Source: Gordonia crocea (GTDB lineage Bacteria > Actinomycetota > Actinomycetes > Mycobacteriales > Mycobacteriaceae). Taken from it: a DNA stretch of 64,000 bases. The position numbers were made by a program, and so were the translations under genes. The stretch's first letter is position 1. Every line of letters begins with the position of its first letter. The DNA is taken from the NCBI RefSeq assembly GCF_009932435.1, contig NZ_BJOU01000001.1, forward strand, positions 186,001 through 250,000. The letters are read 5' to 3'. The notes beneath the pieces are model-generated. The model worked only from the letters and a program-made list of their open reading frames with translations, was not told the origin of the DNA and ran no database searches. Shown here piece by piece: positions 32,440-43,063 of the stretch.

Positions 32440-33207
32440 TCAGCGCGACGCCACGGCAAAGGTCCGGGTGAACGAGAAGACCGTCCCGAACGACTGGGCC
32501 GGATAGGCCTGGCGCAGCGCCGCGCGGTACTCGTCGGCAAACCGGGTGCGCAGATCATCGGGCAGACCCTGCAGGTACGGGCGCGCGCCGGTACCGGAGA
32601 TCCAGGCGAAAACAGGATCATCACCGGTCAGGACCTGGAGGTAGGTGGTCGACCACGCGTTCACCGCAAATCCGCGGTCGGTGAAGAACCGCAGGTAGTC
32701 GTCCGGTTCCACCTGTGCCAGCCGTCGTGCGCCGAGCAGGTGCGGCGCATACGGTTCGCGGCTGGCGAGGTTGTAGAGCAGCCGGTGGGCGGGCTGCCCG
32801 GAATTGTTGGGTACGCCGACGGCGACGACGGCGGGGGAGAGGTCGGTGATCAGGCGGTCCAGCACCGCCCACTGGTCCTCGACCCACTGGAACATGGCGT
32901 TGGACACCACCAGGTCGACGGGCCCGCCGGACCAAGTCGTGATGTCGGCGGTCTCGTAGCGCACGCGCGGGTCGTCGTTGGTCCTGGTCGCCTGCTCGAT
33001 CATCGCCGGCGACGAGTCGACGCCCAGGATCGTTGCGTCGGGCCAGCGCTGTCGCAGGTAGTGGGTGAGGTGGCCGGGGCCACAGCCCAGGTCGACGATG
33101 CTGTCCACGTCGGCAGGTCCCCGGTCGACCGCGGTGATCAGCTCGAGGAAGGGACGGGTGCGGTGATCGGCGAACGCCAGGTACGTCGACGGATCCCAGG
33201 TGGCCAC
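32440..33207 (-). CDS. tam: Trans-aconitate 2-methyltransferase
   Basis: 255 residues, the family length. It methylates trans-aconitate, a spontaneous by-product of the citric acid cycle, using SAM. The opening WDPSTYLAFADHRTRPFLEL is the Tam N-terminus. SAM motif I is IVDLGCGPGHLT, and VVSNAMFQWV is the family's post-II segment. GTG 33207 is chosen because the protein then begins MATWDPSTYL, like other Tam proteins. It converges with rnhA at a distance of 12 bp. Confidence 0.9.
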   Translation of the reverse strand: MATWDPSTYLAFADHRTRPFLELITAVDRGPADVDSIVDLGCGPGHLTHYLRQRWPDATILGVDSSPAMIEQATRTNDDPRVRYETADITTWSGGPVDLVVSNAMFQWVEDQWAVLDRLITDLSPAVVAVGVPNNSGQPAHRLLYNLASREPYAPHLLGARRLAQVEPDDYLRFFTDRGFAVNAWSTTYLQVLTGDDPVFAWISGTGARPYLQGLPDDLRTRFADEYRAALRQAYPAQSFGTVFSFTRTFAVASR

Positions 33208-33237
33208 GGTCGCGAGCCTAATCGCGCCTGACGTCGG

Positions 33238-33945
33238 GTGGCTACGATCGAGGGTGTGGGTCCGGTCGTTGCCGCAATCGCGCAGTATTGGTGGCTGATT
33301 TTCCCGATCAGCGCCGTGGCCGGTCCGTGGCTGCACCGGTACAACCGCCAACTGGAGCGGCGGCGTCGCTACAAGCTGGACATGGCGCGGGCGCGCTCGG
33401 CCGCACAGATCGAGGAGAACCGCCTCGCACGCGTGAACGCCGAGCAGTTGCGTACGGCGTTGCGCACCCATGACGAGGTGAATCAGCGCTGGTGGGACTA
33501 TGAAATCGACCTGGCGACGATCATCAGCTATCCCATGCTCGTCGATGTTCGTGAGCCGCTCACCCGCGAATTCCACAAGGCCAAGGCCCGTGCGGATCTC
33601 CTGCGCCCGGGCCAGGACGCGAGCCCGACCGGCGTCGACGCGTCAAACCTGGATGCCTCCGAGTTTGTCGAGTACCGCGACGCCGTCCTCGACTTCTCGA
33701 CGGCGTTCGACGTCGCCGAGCGCGAGGCGCGTCGTCGCAAACAGGCCGACTTCTCACCGGTGGAGCGGGAGTCGTTGGAGCGGGCACGCCGGCTCGTCAT
33801 GATCGCCGCCGACGAGGCCGCCACGCCGGCCGAGCGTCAAGCCGCGTACCGCAAGGCTCGCAAGGAACTCGACGGACTGATCGAGATCCCCGTCGTCGGC
33901 GCACAGTCCCTGGAGCGCTCCATCGCCAAGGAGCTCGAGAGCTGA
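33238..33945 (+). CDS. Unrecognised membrane-anchored coiled-coil protein
   Basis: Not recognised. 235 residues with one N-terminal membrane helix (about 8-28, VVAAIAQYWWLIFPISAVAG). The rest is a long, strongly charged helical region rich in Arg, Glu and Ala (about 30-80 and 150-230) that should form a coiled coil facing the cytoplasm. The C-terminal half has a helix-rich 'bundle' pattern. GTG 33238 is the listed start; a GTG six codons in, with GAGGGT just ahead, is an alternative. It is divergent from tam by 30 bp. Confidence 0.65.
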   Translation: MATIEGVGPVVAAIAQYWWLIFPISAVAGPWLHRYNRQLERRRRYKLDMARARSAAQIEENRLARVNAEQLRTALRTHDEVNQRWWDYEIDLATIISYPMLVDVREPLTREFHKAKARADLLRPGQDASPTGVDASNLDASEFVEYRDAVLDFSTAFDVAEREARRRKQADFSPVERESLERARRLVMIAADEAATPAERQAAYRKARKELDGLIEIPVVGAQSLERSIAKELES

Positions 33946-33996
33946 CGCCGGGTGGGTCGCCCCTGTCGTATGGGCATGGCGCCCCCGTCGAGCGGC

Positions 33997-34024
33997 CTAG
34001 AGATATGGCCCTAGAGATATGGCG
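33997..34024. repeat. 14-bp tandem duplication at the 3' end of the VOC gene
   Basis: CTAGAGATATGGCC at 33997-34010 is followed directly by CTAGAGATATGGCG at 34011-34024, differing only in the last base. The second copy carries the stop codon and last residues of the VOC-family gene and the first copy lies just beyond it. Because 14 is not a multiple of three the duplication would not keep frame, but the first in-frame stop is already in the second copy. Confidence 0.9.
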
Positions 34025-34394
34025 CGGTGAGGAACTCCAAGAAATGGCCGCTGGGGTCACGCAGATAGACGCCCCGACCGCCGTGTCCGCTGTTCGTTTC
34101 ACCGGGCTTGGTCATCTGCGGGTCGGCCCAGAACTCGAGTCCTCGCTCGCGCAGACGATCCATCGCCCGATCGAAAAGATCGTCGTCGACGAGAAGCGCG
34201 AGATGCTGCGGTTGGATCTCATCAACCGGGGGAGAGGCGAACTGCAGCAACGCCCCCGTGCCCCCGTCGAGCAACAGGTTGCGGAACGGGCCCCAGGCAG
34301 GTCCCTCGTCGAGCTCGAAAAGATCCCGGTAGAAGTCGGCCGCGGTGTCGCGGTCCGCTGAGACAATAATGATGTGGTTGAAAGTGACTGTCAC
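34011..34394 (-). CDS. VOC-superfamily (glyoxalase/dioxygenase-like) protein
   Basis: 127 residues with the two beta-alpha-beta-beta-beta modules of the VOC fold. Candidate metal ligands are His in FNHIIIVSADRD, Glu/His in the central PQHLALLVDDD and Glu in GHFLEFLTA near the C-terminus. Small VOC proteins include antibiotic-binding and isomerase members, so the substrate is open. GTG 34394 is the probable start, giving MTVTFNHI; an upstream in-frame start would add a non-conserved leader. It is downstream of leuS and repeat array 3 on the same strand. Confidence 0.78.
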   Translation of the reverse strand: MTVTFNHIIIVSADRDTAADFYRDLFELDEGPAWGPFRNLLLDGGTGALLQFASPPVDEIQPQHLALLVDDDLFDRAMDRLRERGLEFWADPQMTKPGETNSGHGGRGVYLRDPSGHFLEFLTAPYL

Positions 34395-34512
34395 AGTGAA
34401 GCTTTCGCATACCGCGCCTCCATGCCTGGCGCAGTCCACCATCAACACGCGACGCTGACCGCCACGCTACTCCGGGGCGACCAGTGCCCACAACCGCGAC
34501 GACGAGGGCTGA

Positions 34513-34588
34513 GGGCCCAGTCGACGAGATTGAGGGCCCAGTCGACGAGATTGAGGGCCCAGTCGACGAGATTGAGGGCCCAGTCGAC
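34513..34588 (+). repeat. 21-bp tandem repeat array 3 (four units) at the leuS 3' end
   Basis: GGGCCC occurs at 34513, 34534, 34555 and 34576. The first three 21-bp units are identical and the fourth keeps the first 15 bases and then runs into the leuS stop codon (34591-34593). The array fills the gap between leuS and the VOC-family gene. The core GGGCCCAGTCGAC joins two six-base palindromes. The remaining 118 bp up to the VOC start show no recognised element. Confidence 0.95.
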
Positions 34589-34590
34589 GA

Positions 34591-37461
<2,871 letters not shown>

Positions 37462-37508
37462 CCGACCAGCGTAAATGGTGGCGTCCGCCACGTCGTACAG
37501 TGGTAGGC

Positions 37509-38030
37509 GTGGCCGATGTGATCGCACTTGTCGTTGCGGCGATCGCCGCTGTCAGCGGCGTCGCCTGGATCGCGCTCGGAATTGCCGGGTGGACGGGTCT
37601 TCTGCGCCGCAACCGCTACGTCGGTATCCGCAGTAAGGAAACGATGCGCAGCGAGCGCGCGTTCACCACGGCGAACCGGGTGGTCGCGCCCGGCCTCATC
37701 GCCACCGGCATGCTGGCCCTCGTCGCGGCCGGTCTCGCCGCCACCCAGAAGGGTGTCGCCGGCATCATCTTGGGCCTGATCGGCCTGGTCGTCGCGCTCG
37801 CCCTCGTGGGCCTGCTCTCCGGTGCGGCGATCCGCGCGGTCGCCGGCCTGCCCGCCGACCCCGAGCCGTCGGGCTGCGGCTCGGAATGCGGCTGCGGCGG
37901 ACACGGGGAGGAGTCGCCGGCCGCCGACGCTCAGGCATGCGCCACCGACGAGGACATCTGCGGCACCGGCACCACCTGTGGTGGGTGCGAGATGCGCGAC
38001 GCCTGCTTCGACGGTTCCGAACGAGTCTGA
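37509..38030 (+). CDS. SdpI-like membrane protein with Cys-rich tail
   Basis: 173 residues. The N-terminal two-thirds has three membrane helices with the basic loop [20 protein letters not shown], the signature of SdpI/YhfL-type proteins (SdpI gives immunity to a killing factor in Bacillus; most members are uncharacterised). The last 60 residues carry eight Cys (CGSECGC, then [16 protein letters not shown]), an unusual metal-binding or redox-like tail. GTG 37509 follows TAGG; GTG 37500 is an in-frame alternative. The bile-acid-symporter-like gene starts 5 bp downstream. The promoter region is only 38 bp from leuS on the other strand. Confidence 0.72.
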   Translation: MADVIALVVAAIAAVSGVAWIALGIAGWTGLLRRNRYVGIRSKETMRSERAFTTANRVVAPGLIATGMLALVAAGLAATQKGVAGIILGLIGLVVALALVGLLSGAAIRAVAGLPADPEPSGCGSECGCGGHGEESPAADAQACATDEDICGTGTTCGGCEMRDACFDGSERV

Positions 38031-38035
38031 CACCG

Positions 38036-39031
38036 GTGGGTTTCTCGCCGCGCGCCCTGCTGGCCAAATCCCCCGTCGACGGCTTCGTGTTGGCCATCAT
38101 CGCCGCCGTCGTCGTCGCGTCGTTGTTCCCGGCACGCGGGGATTTCGCCGATGTGATGGACAAGGTCGTCATCGCGGCCATCGCCCTGCTGTTCTTCCTC
38201 TACGGTGCGCGGCTGCATCCGCGCGAGGCGCTCGCGGGTCTGACCCACTGGCGGCTGCACCTGACGATCCTGTCGTTCACCTTCATCGTCTTCCCGATCA
38301 TCGGGTTCGCCATGCGCCCGATGGTGCAGCCCCTCGTCGGCGAAAACCTCTACCTGGGGCTGCTGTTCGCCTGCCTGGTGCCGTCGACGGTCCAGTCGTC
38401 GATCGCATTCACCAACATCGCCCGCGGCAACGTCCCGGGTGCGATCGTCAGCGCCTCGATGTCGAACCTGCTGGGTGTCTTCCTCACACCGGTGCTGGTG
38501 GTCGCGTTGATGAGCACCGAATCCGGGGTGAAGATCGACGCCACGTCGATCATCAAGATCATGGCGCAGATCCTGCTGCCGTTCATCCTGGGCCAGCTCG
38601 CGCGGCCGTGGATCTCCGGCTGGGTGACCCGGCACGCGGAGTCGACCAAGATCGTGGACCGCGGCTCCATCGTGCTCGTCGTATACGTGGCGTTCTCCGA
38701 CGGCGTGCGCAACGGGATTTGGTCGCAGGTCGACGTGTGGCAGGTGATCGCGGTGACCGCCATCGCCGCGGTGCTCGTCGTGGTCATGCTGCTGATCACC
38801 GGCAATCTCCCCCCGCGCCTGGGCTTCGACCGCGCCGACACCATCGCCATCCAGTTCTGCGGCACCAAGAAAAGTTTGGCGACGGGGCTGCCCATGGCGA
38901 CGGTCCTCTTCGCCGGCGGCCCGGTCGGCCTGCTGGTCCTCCCGCTGATGATCTTCCACCAGATCCAGCTCATCCTCTGCAGCATGCTCGCGTCGCACTA
39001 CGCGAAACAGGCCGCGACGGAAATCGAGTAG
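38036..39031 (+). CDS. Bile acid:sodium symporter-like (SBF-like, BASS) transporter
   Basis: 331 residues with nine to ten helices. The pattern FFLYGARLHPREALAG, LFACLVPSTVQSSIAFTNIARGN and the later QFCGTKKSLATGLPM is typical of the SBF-like (PF13593) branch, which transports organic anions with sodium. The conserved crossover helices hold the polar TVQSS and GTKKS motifs that line the binding site. GTG 38036 gives a short cytosolic start before the first helix. It is 5 bp downstream of the SdpI-like gene and likely cotranscribed. The substrate is unknown. Confidence 0.85.
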   Translation: MGFSPRALLAKSPVDGFVLAIIAAVVVASLFPARGDFADVMDKVVIAAIALLFFLYGARLHPREALAGLTHWRLHLTILSFTFIVFPIIGFAMRPMVQPLVGENLYLGLLFACLVPSTVQSSIAFTNIARGNVPGAIVSASMSNLLGVFLTPVLVVALMSTESGVKIDATSIIKIMAQILLPFILGQLARPWISGWVTRHAESTKIVDRGSIVLVVYVAFSDGVRNGIWSQVDVWQVIAVTAIAAVLVVVMLLITGNLPPRLGFDRADTIAIQFCGTKKSLATGLPMATVLFAGGPVGLLVLPLMIFHQIQLILCSMLASHYAKQAATEIE

Positions 39032-39096
39032 TCCTCTACTCGAGCCCTCCCCGACAACGCGCCGCAGACTCATTCGCACGGCTGGGGAATCCAGCT

Positions 39097-39163
39097 GTCC
39101 GGCTTCGTCGCCCGGCACCTGCGACCGAGAACGGAGGGTCCCGATGCCCGCCATGACACCATC
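39097..39163 (+). repeat. 67-bp duplicated 5' region, copy 1
   Basis: These 67 bases, covering the last 47 bases of the leader and the first 20 of the coding sequence, are identical at 39880-39946 in front of the paralogous second gene. The region includes AACGGAGG, the ribosome-binding site, about eight bases before the ATG. Upstream the two copies still align, less perfectly, for another 40 bp. Confidence 0.9.
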
Positions 39164-39725
39164 CACTCGCCGCCTCGGCGCCGCCGCAATCGGCCTGGCG
39201 ACTGCGGCATCCGTAGCGCTGGGATCTGCCCCGGCACACGCCGCGACCTGGCAGGCCGGAGGAGGGGCCCTGTTCTTCATCTCCTACCACGACAACGGGA
39301 ACGGCACGGTCACGAAGACGCTGAAGAACACCAGTCAGGTGACCTTCCGCTACACGGTCTTCGAGAGTGACACTCCAATGCTCGGCGGCCGGCTTGTCGA
39401 ACCCAAAGGTGTGCTCGGTCCCGGTCAAACCAAGTCCAGCGTGAAACACCTGGCCCCGGGCAGGTACTACGTCATCTGGCTCGTCGAGAAGTCCGGCTTC
39501 CGGACCCAGAACAACGGGCAACCCTTCACCATGGGCGCCGCGAAGGCGAAGCCCAAGAAGGAAGCGCCCAAGAAGGATGGGCCCAAGAAGCTCGGCCCGA
39601 ACACCAAGGTTCCTCAGGGTCAGTGCACCTACTGCAACCCCAAGCCCGGCAACCCGCCCAAGGCGCCGGTGAAGCCGGCACCGAAGGGACCGTTCGGAAT
39701 CGACTTCGGGAGCCTGAAATTGTAG
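39144..39725 (+). CDS. Secreted protein with C-terminal GPFGIDFGSLK motif, paralogue A
   Basis: 193 residues. The signal peptide runs to about residue 36 (cleaved near AHA-ATW). The mature part is beta-rich at first (FISYHDNGNGTVTKTLKNTS, then a GGRLVEPKGVLGPGQT turn). A Lys/Pro-rich linker with KKEAPKKDGPKK and a CTYC pair follows, and the protein ends PKGPFGIDFGSLKL. The family is not recognised. The final motif is shared with the adjacent paralogue at 39927-40430, as are the signal peptide and start region. ATG 39144 has GGAGG at seven bases. Confidence 0.75.
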   Translation: MPAMTPSTRRLGAAAIGLATAASVALGSAPAHAATWQAGGGALFFISYHDNGNGTVTKTLKNTSQVTFRYTVFESDTPMLGGRLVEPKGVLGPGQTKSSVKHLAPGRYYVIWLVEKSGFRTQNNGQPFTMGAAKAKPKKEAPKKDGPKKLGPNTKVPQGQCTYCNPKPGNPPKAPVKPAPKGPFGIDFGSLKL

Positions 39726-39750
39726 TGCCGCCCCCCGAGTCCTGCGCATA

Positions 39751-39790
39751 GGTCGGCCTCCGTGGGAATTGCTCCCTCGGAGGCCGATCT
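39751..39790. terminator. Strong hairpin between the two secreted paralogues
   Basis: TCGGCCTCCG (39753-39762) pairs perfectly with CGGAGGCCGA (39778-39787) around a 15-base loop, with one further base pair beyond a mismatch. A T-rich run (TCTATCTG) follows on the plus strand. It should end transcription of the first paralogue. Confidence 0.75.
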
Positions 39791-39879
39791 ATCTGCAGTT
39801 TCAGATTCGAGTAGTCCGCTACCCGCGGCATTCCGCACAACCCGCCGCAGAGTGGTTGACACGGCTGGAGGAACCAGCG

Positions 39880-39946
39880 GTCCGGCTTCGTCGCCCGGCA
39901 CCTGCGACCGAGAACGGAGGGTCCCGATGCCCGCCATGACACCATC
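39880..39946 (+). repeat. 67-bp duplicated 5' region, copy 2
   Basis: Identical to 39097-39163 and in the same position relative to the start codon of the second gene. The coding sequences diverge strongly just after the signal peptide. Identity confined to the leader and start therefore points to selection or recent gene conversion. Confidence 0.9.
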
Positions 39947-40430
39947 GACTCGACGCCTCACGATCAGCATGATCAGCGGCGCCACCGCCCTCGCCGTCGC
40001 GATGGGGTCGGCCCCCGCCCACGCGGCCACCACGTTGGAGCGGCCCGGAAACTTCCGCGCCACCGTCGATAAAGTCGATGCCAGGCAGGTCAAGATCACC
40101 TTCAAGAACCTCGGCGGCAGCGCCATCACCGTCGCAGAGGTGCGATTTCACATGGAGGTCCCCGCCGGCAGCCCCGGAAAATATGCCACGAAATCAACCG
40201 GGAAGATCGCTCCCGGGCAAATGTTTACCGACACCTCGGGATTGCCACCCGGCACGTACAAGGAGGTGTCAGCATACGCGGGGAGTCAGGACACCACGGT
40301 GCGGAAACCGTTCTCTATGACCGTCACCCAGTCCACGCCGATCAACCCGGCACCGGCACCTAAGCCCGACCCCAAACCAGAGCCCAAGGGTCCGTTCGGC
40401 ATCGACTTCGGCAGCCTGAAGTTCTGGTGA
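39927..40430 (+). CDS. Secreted protein with C-terminal GPFGIDFGSLK motif, paralogue B
   Basis: 167 residues. The signal peptide is nearly the same as in the first copy (MPAMTPSTRRLTISMISGAT, cleaved after AHA). The mature part is a beta-sandwich-like domain (VKITFKNLGGSAITVAEVRF) that could resemble a small immunoglobulin-like or DUF-type domain, followed by a Pro-rich linker (PKPDPKPEP) and the end PKGPFGIDFGSLKFW. The family is not recognised. The start has the same GGAGG site. A single gene-free gap of 201 bp with a terminator separates the two paralogues. Confidence 0.75.
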   Translation: MPAMTPSTRRLTISMISGATALAVAMGSAPAHAATTLERPGNFRATVDKVDARQVKITFKNLGGSAITVAEVRFHMEVPAGSPGKYATKSTGKIAPGQMFTDTSGLPPGTYKEVSAYAGSQDTTVRKPFSMTVTQSTPINPAPAPKPDPKPEPKGPFGIDFGSLKFW

Positions 40431-40451
40431 CAAACCACCAGTGCCGAAGAC

Positions 40452-40787
40452 CTACTTCGCCCAATCCGGCTGCGGAACGATTCCCGGAACCGTCTTGACG
40501 TGGAAGTTGCCCTTGTCGTCGGTCGCGTTGACTGCGACGAGTTGCCACTTCCCGCCGAACTCGATCGCGCATTCCTGAGTGGCCCCGGCCTCAGCCTTGA
40601 GACCGCCCTTGCACTTGAGTTGGTTCAACGTCACCTGAACCTGCGGCTGAAGCGCGGCCTTCGACTTGCTCTCCAGTTCCGACTGGCTGATGGTCTTGCC
40701 CGCCGAGCCGGAAACGCTGCACCCGGTGAGTGCGGTGGCGAAGACGAGTGCACCCGCCCCCACCGCTCTAATGATCGTGGCCCGCAT
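40452..40787 (-). CDS. DUF4333 lipoprotein
   Basis: 111 residues. Lipobox LTGC near residue 23 marks a diacylglycerol-modified lipoprotein. The mature domain has two Cys (LKCKGG and ECAIEFGGKW) and the V-x-x-N-x-T-D-x-x-G-x-F-x-V pattern of DUF4333, a small actinobacterial family of unknown function. GGAAGGAGACCAC precedes the ATG at ideal spacing. It converges with the second secreted paralogue. Confidence 0.85.
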   Translation of the reverse strand: MRATIIRAVGAGALVFATALTGCSVSGSAGKTISQSELESKSKAALQPQVQVTLNQLKCKGGLKAEAGATQECAIEFGGKWQLVAVNATDDKGNFHVKTVPGIVPQPDWAK

Positions 40788-40846
40788 GTGGTCTCCTTCC
40801 AGACCTTTCGAACCTTAACAACCCGAGGTGGGCTGCCGGGGCCGGA

Positions 40847-42883
40847 TCAGCCGCCGAACTCCTTGGAGAACGGGACGTTGATGAAGCTCGGCCGGTTCGG
40901 GTCGAGCTGGATGTGCTGCGGGCGGAGCATCGACTCGTTCAGCAGCGGCCGCAGCGGAAGACCGCGGGGCAGGTTCATCGCGAAGATGTCGATCCGCAGC
41001 CGGTGTCCGGGCTTGAGCAACGCCTCGGTCGGCAACAACCCGAGGTCGATCTGCACCGGGACGCCAGGCTTGACGCGCTTGCGCGAGGCCAGCGACATCA
41101 CGTAGAACGGGTCGATCACGTCGCCGTTCGCGTCGAAAACCGATTGGCTCTTGTCGATCGCCCGCAGCGACGCCATGATCTGTCCGGACGAAATGACCTT
41201 CGATTCACCGTTGGGGGCGACGTCGGTGAGCATCGCCGTCCAGTACCCGTCGGTCGCATCCATGACCGCGTTGATCCGCAGGTTGGTGTAGCCGGAGATA
41301 CTGCGCGCCTTGCGCATCGGTGCCGTGGTGAACGTCAGGGCGTTGTGTTCGGCGATGCGGTTGTCCTTGCCGCAGAAGCGGAAGATCGACGTGACACCCG
41401 CGGTCTGCTGACCGGCGTCGCGGGAGCAGAGGGTCAGCACCCCCGGCCCGACGGTGAGCCGGCCGCGCGAGTTCGGCTTGACCGAGGTCAGTCGGCCGTC
41501 GCGCACGGCGTGCGGCGCGGTTCCGCTCGGCCGGTCCGACAGGTAGAGCCGCTGGCGCTTCATCCCCGGACGCGGGAAGTTCGGCGCGGTGATCCAGCCG
41601 TTGCCCATCTGGTCGAGGGTGGCCGGGCCGTACTTGTCGATCCCGTTGTCGATGCCCTTGAGCCACTTGTCGAACCAGGCACGTTGGAGCACGTCGATCC
41701 GCGGGGGAGTGTTGCGCGCACCGTGGCCGGCGCCGGGCGTGATGTGGTACGCCTCGCCCATGACCAGTTGCTTCTGGCCCAGCGGGAGCGGGATCATGTT
41801 GAACATCCGCACTTCGCTGTTGGTGAACAGGTCGAACCAGCCGCCGGTGATCATCGTCGGAACCTTGATCCGGTCGGCGTGGTCGAGCCAGCCGCGTCGT
41901 TCCACCGAACCCGGCACGAGCAACCGCTTCATGTCCGGCGGGATCGAATTCATGTCCGGGGTCAGCAGCGCGGCGAACAGTTGTGGGAAGAAGGTCACCG
42001 GATCGGCGAGACGGTCGGCGAACCATTTCCAGTCGAAAGTCCCGTTCAGCATCGACGCGACGTTGGGGACCATCTTCGTCACATTGACCAGTGTCAACCA
42101 CATCGGCAGGAAGCCGGCGCCGAGCGCGCCGCCGGGGGCGACGATGTCGCGCACCAGGTCGCCGCCGGGGACGAGCGGGAAGATCGCCTTGAGCGCCGGC
42201 GGGTTCTGGTTGGCCGCGTAGATCTGGTTGATCGCCGAGTACGACATGCCGGTCATGCCGACCTTGCCGTTGGAGAAGCGCTGCTTGGACGCCCAGTCGA
42301 TGACCTCGATCGTGTCCTTCTGCTCGCGCTGTTTGAACACGTCCCACTTGCCCTGGGAGAAGCCGGTGCCGCGCACGTCCACGACGATGAAGCTGTATCC
42401 GGCGCGCACCAGGGTCTTGTCGACGGTGAACGTGCGGAATGCGCCGCCGGTCTGCGCCTTGAGAATGTCGCCGAGCCCTTCGATCGGGGTCCCGGTGAGG
42501 TTGATCATGTCCACGATCTGCTTGGTCAGCGGCGCCAGGATCGGGTGCTGCAAGGTCTCGGCGGCGATCGTGGAAACGAGCTTCGTGTACGGCGTCATGT
42601 TGACGATCGTCGGGGTCTTCGTGCGGACCGGGCTGCCGTCGGCGTGCGCCGGGCGGTAGACGTTGGCCTTGAGGACGGTGCCGTCGCTCATCCGGATCGG
42701 CACATCCCAATCGATATGGACACCGGGGTAGCGCTGGTTCTGCTTGTCCTGCGTGTAGGCCCAGGCCTTACCCGCGCGGCCACCGCTGGGACCCACCGGC
42801 GTGACCGCACCGGCGGTCGCCGCGGGTGCCATCAACGCAGCGGTCGCGCCCAGCGCAGCCGTCAACAACGCAAGTCTTTTCAT
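40847..42883 (-). CDS. Secreted CocE/NonD family hydrolase (X-Pro dipeptidyl-peptidase-like)
   Basis: 678 residues. The signal peptide (MKRLALLTAALGATAALMAP) ends near Ala-Gly-Ala. An alpha/beta-hydrolase domain follows, with nucleophile Ser in GMSYSAINQ, the acidic triad region GGWFDLF and His in GHGARN. The C-terminal jellyroll matches the CocE/NonD (PF08530) module. Family members hydrolyse esters, beta-lactams or X-Pro peptides. It is exported, so it probably acts on extracellular esters or peptides. ATG 42883 has GGGGCC near it; GTG 42886 is just upstream. A palindrome lies about 100 bp upstream. Confidence 0.85.
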   Translation of the reverse strand: MKRLALLTAALGATAALMAPAATAGAVTPVGPSGGRAGKAWAYTQDKQNQRYPGVHIDWDVPIRMSDGTVLKANVYRPAHADGSPVRTKTPTIVNMTPYTKLVSTIAAETLQHPILAPLTKQIVDMINLTGTPIEGLGDILKAQTGGAFRTFTVDKTLVRAGYSFIVVDVRGTGFSQGKWDVFKQREQKDTIEVIDWASKQRFSNGKVGMTGMSYSAINQIYAANQNPPALKAIFPLVPGGDLVRDIVAPGGALGAGFLPMWLTLVNVTKMVPNVASMLNGTFDWKWFADRLADPVTFFPQLFAALLTPDMNSIPPDMKRLLVPGSVERRGWLDHADRIKVPTMITGGWFDLFTNSEVRMFNMIPLPLGQKQLVMGEAYHITPGAGHGARNTPPRIDVLQRAWFDKWLKGIDNGIDKYGPATLDQMGNGWITAPNFPRPGMKRQRLYLSDRPSGTAPHAVRDGRLTSVKPNSRGRLTVGPGVLTLCSRDAGQQTAGVTSIFRFCGKDNRIAEHNALTFTTAPMRKARSISGYTNLRINAVMDATDGYWTAMLTDVAPNGESKVISSGQIMASLRAIDKSQSVFDANGDVIDPFYVMSLASRKRVKPGVPVQIDLGLLPTEALLKPGHRLRIDIFAMNLPRGLPLRPLLNESMLRPQHIQLDPNRPSFINVPFSKEFGG

Positions 42884-42984
42884 CACAGGCCCCCTGACCC
42901 CTTTGGCGCCGAAACGTCGTTGCGCAGGTCTCCGCTATGGACTCGGACCGGCTACGTCACTCGACTTAACAGTTGTGATGGAGG

Positions 42985-42998
42985 TTACTCACAGGTAA
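42985..42998. promoter_or_regulatory. Palindrome TTAC-N6-GTAA upstream of the CocE-like gene
   Basis: TTAC-TCACAG-GTAA lies about 100 bp before the hydrolase ATG on the minus strand and 66 bp beyond the yqgE stop. It has the size of a TetR-type half-operator pair, but the arms are only four bases. No regulator gene is adjacent. The rest of the 180-bp gap shows no other clear element. Confidence 0.3.
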
Positions 42999-43063
42999 GT
43001 ATCAGAATCAAGAGGGGTCCGGAAAGTCCGAATCAGTGCAGGTGGTGGACCGGATCGACGAAA

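Noticed and set aside
42974..42993. CRP/GlxR site TGTGA-N-TCACA upstream of the CocE-like gene
   Set aside because: The arms are perfect but the spacer is 10 bases, not the required six, so CRP-type binding is unlikely.
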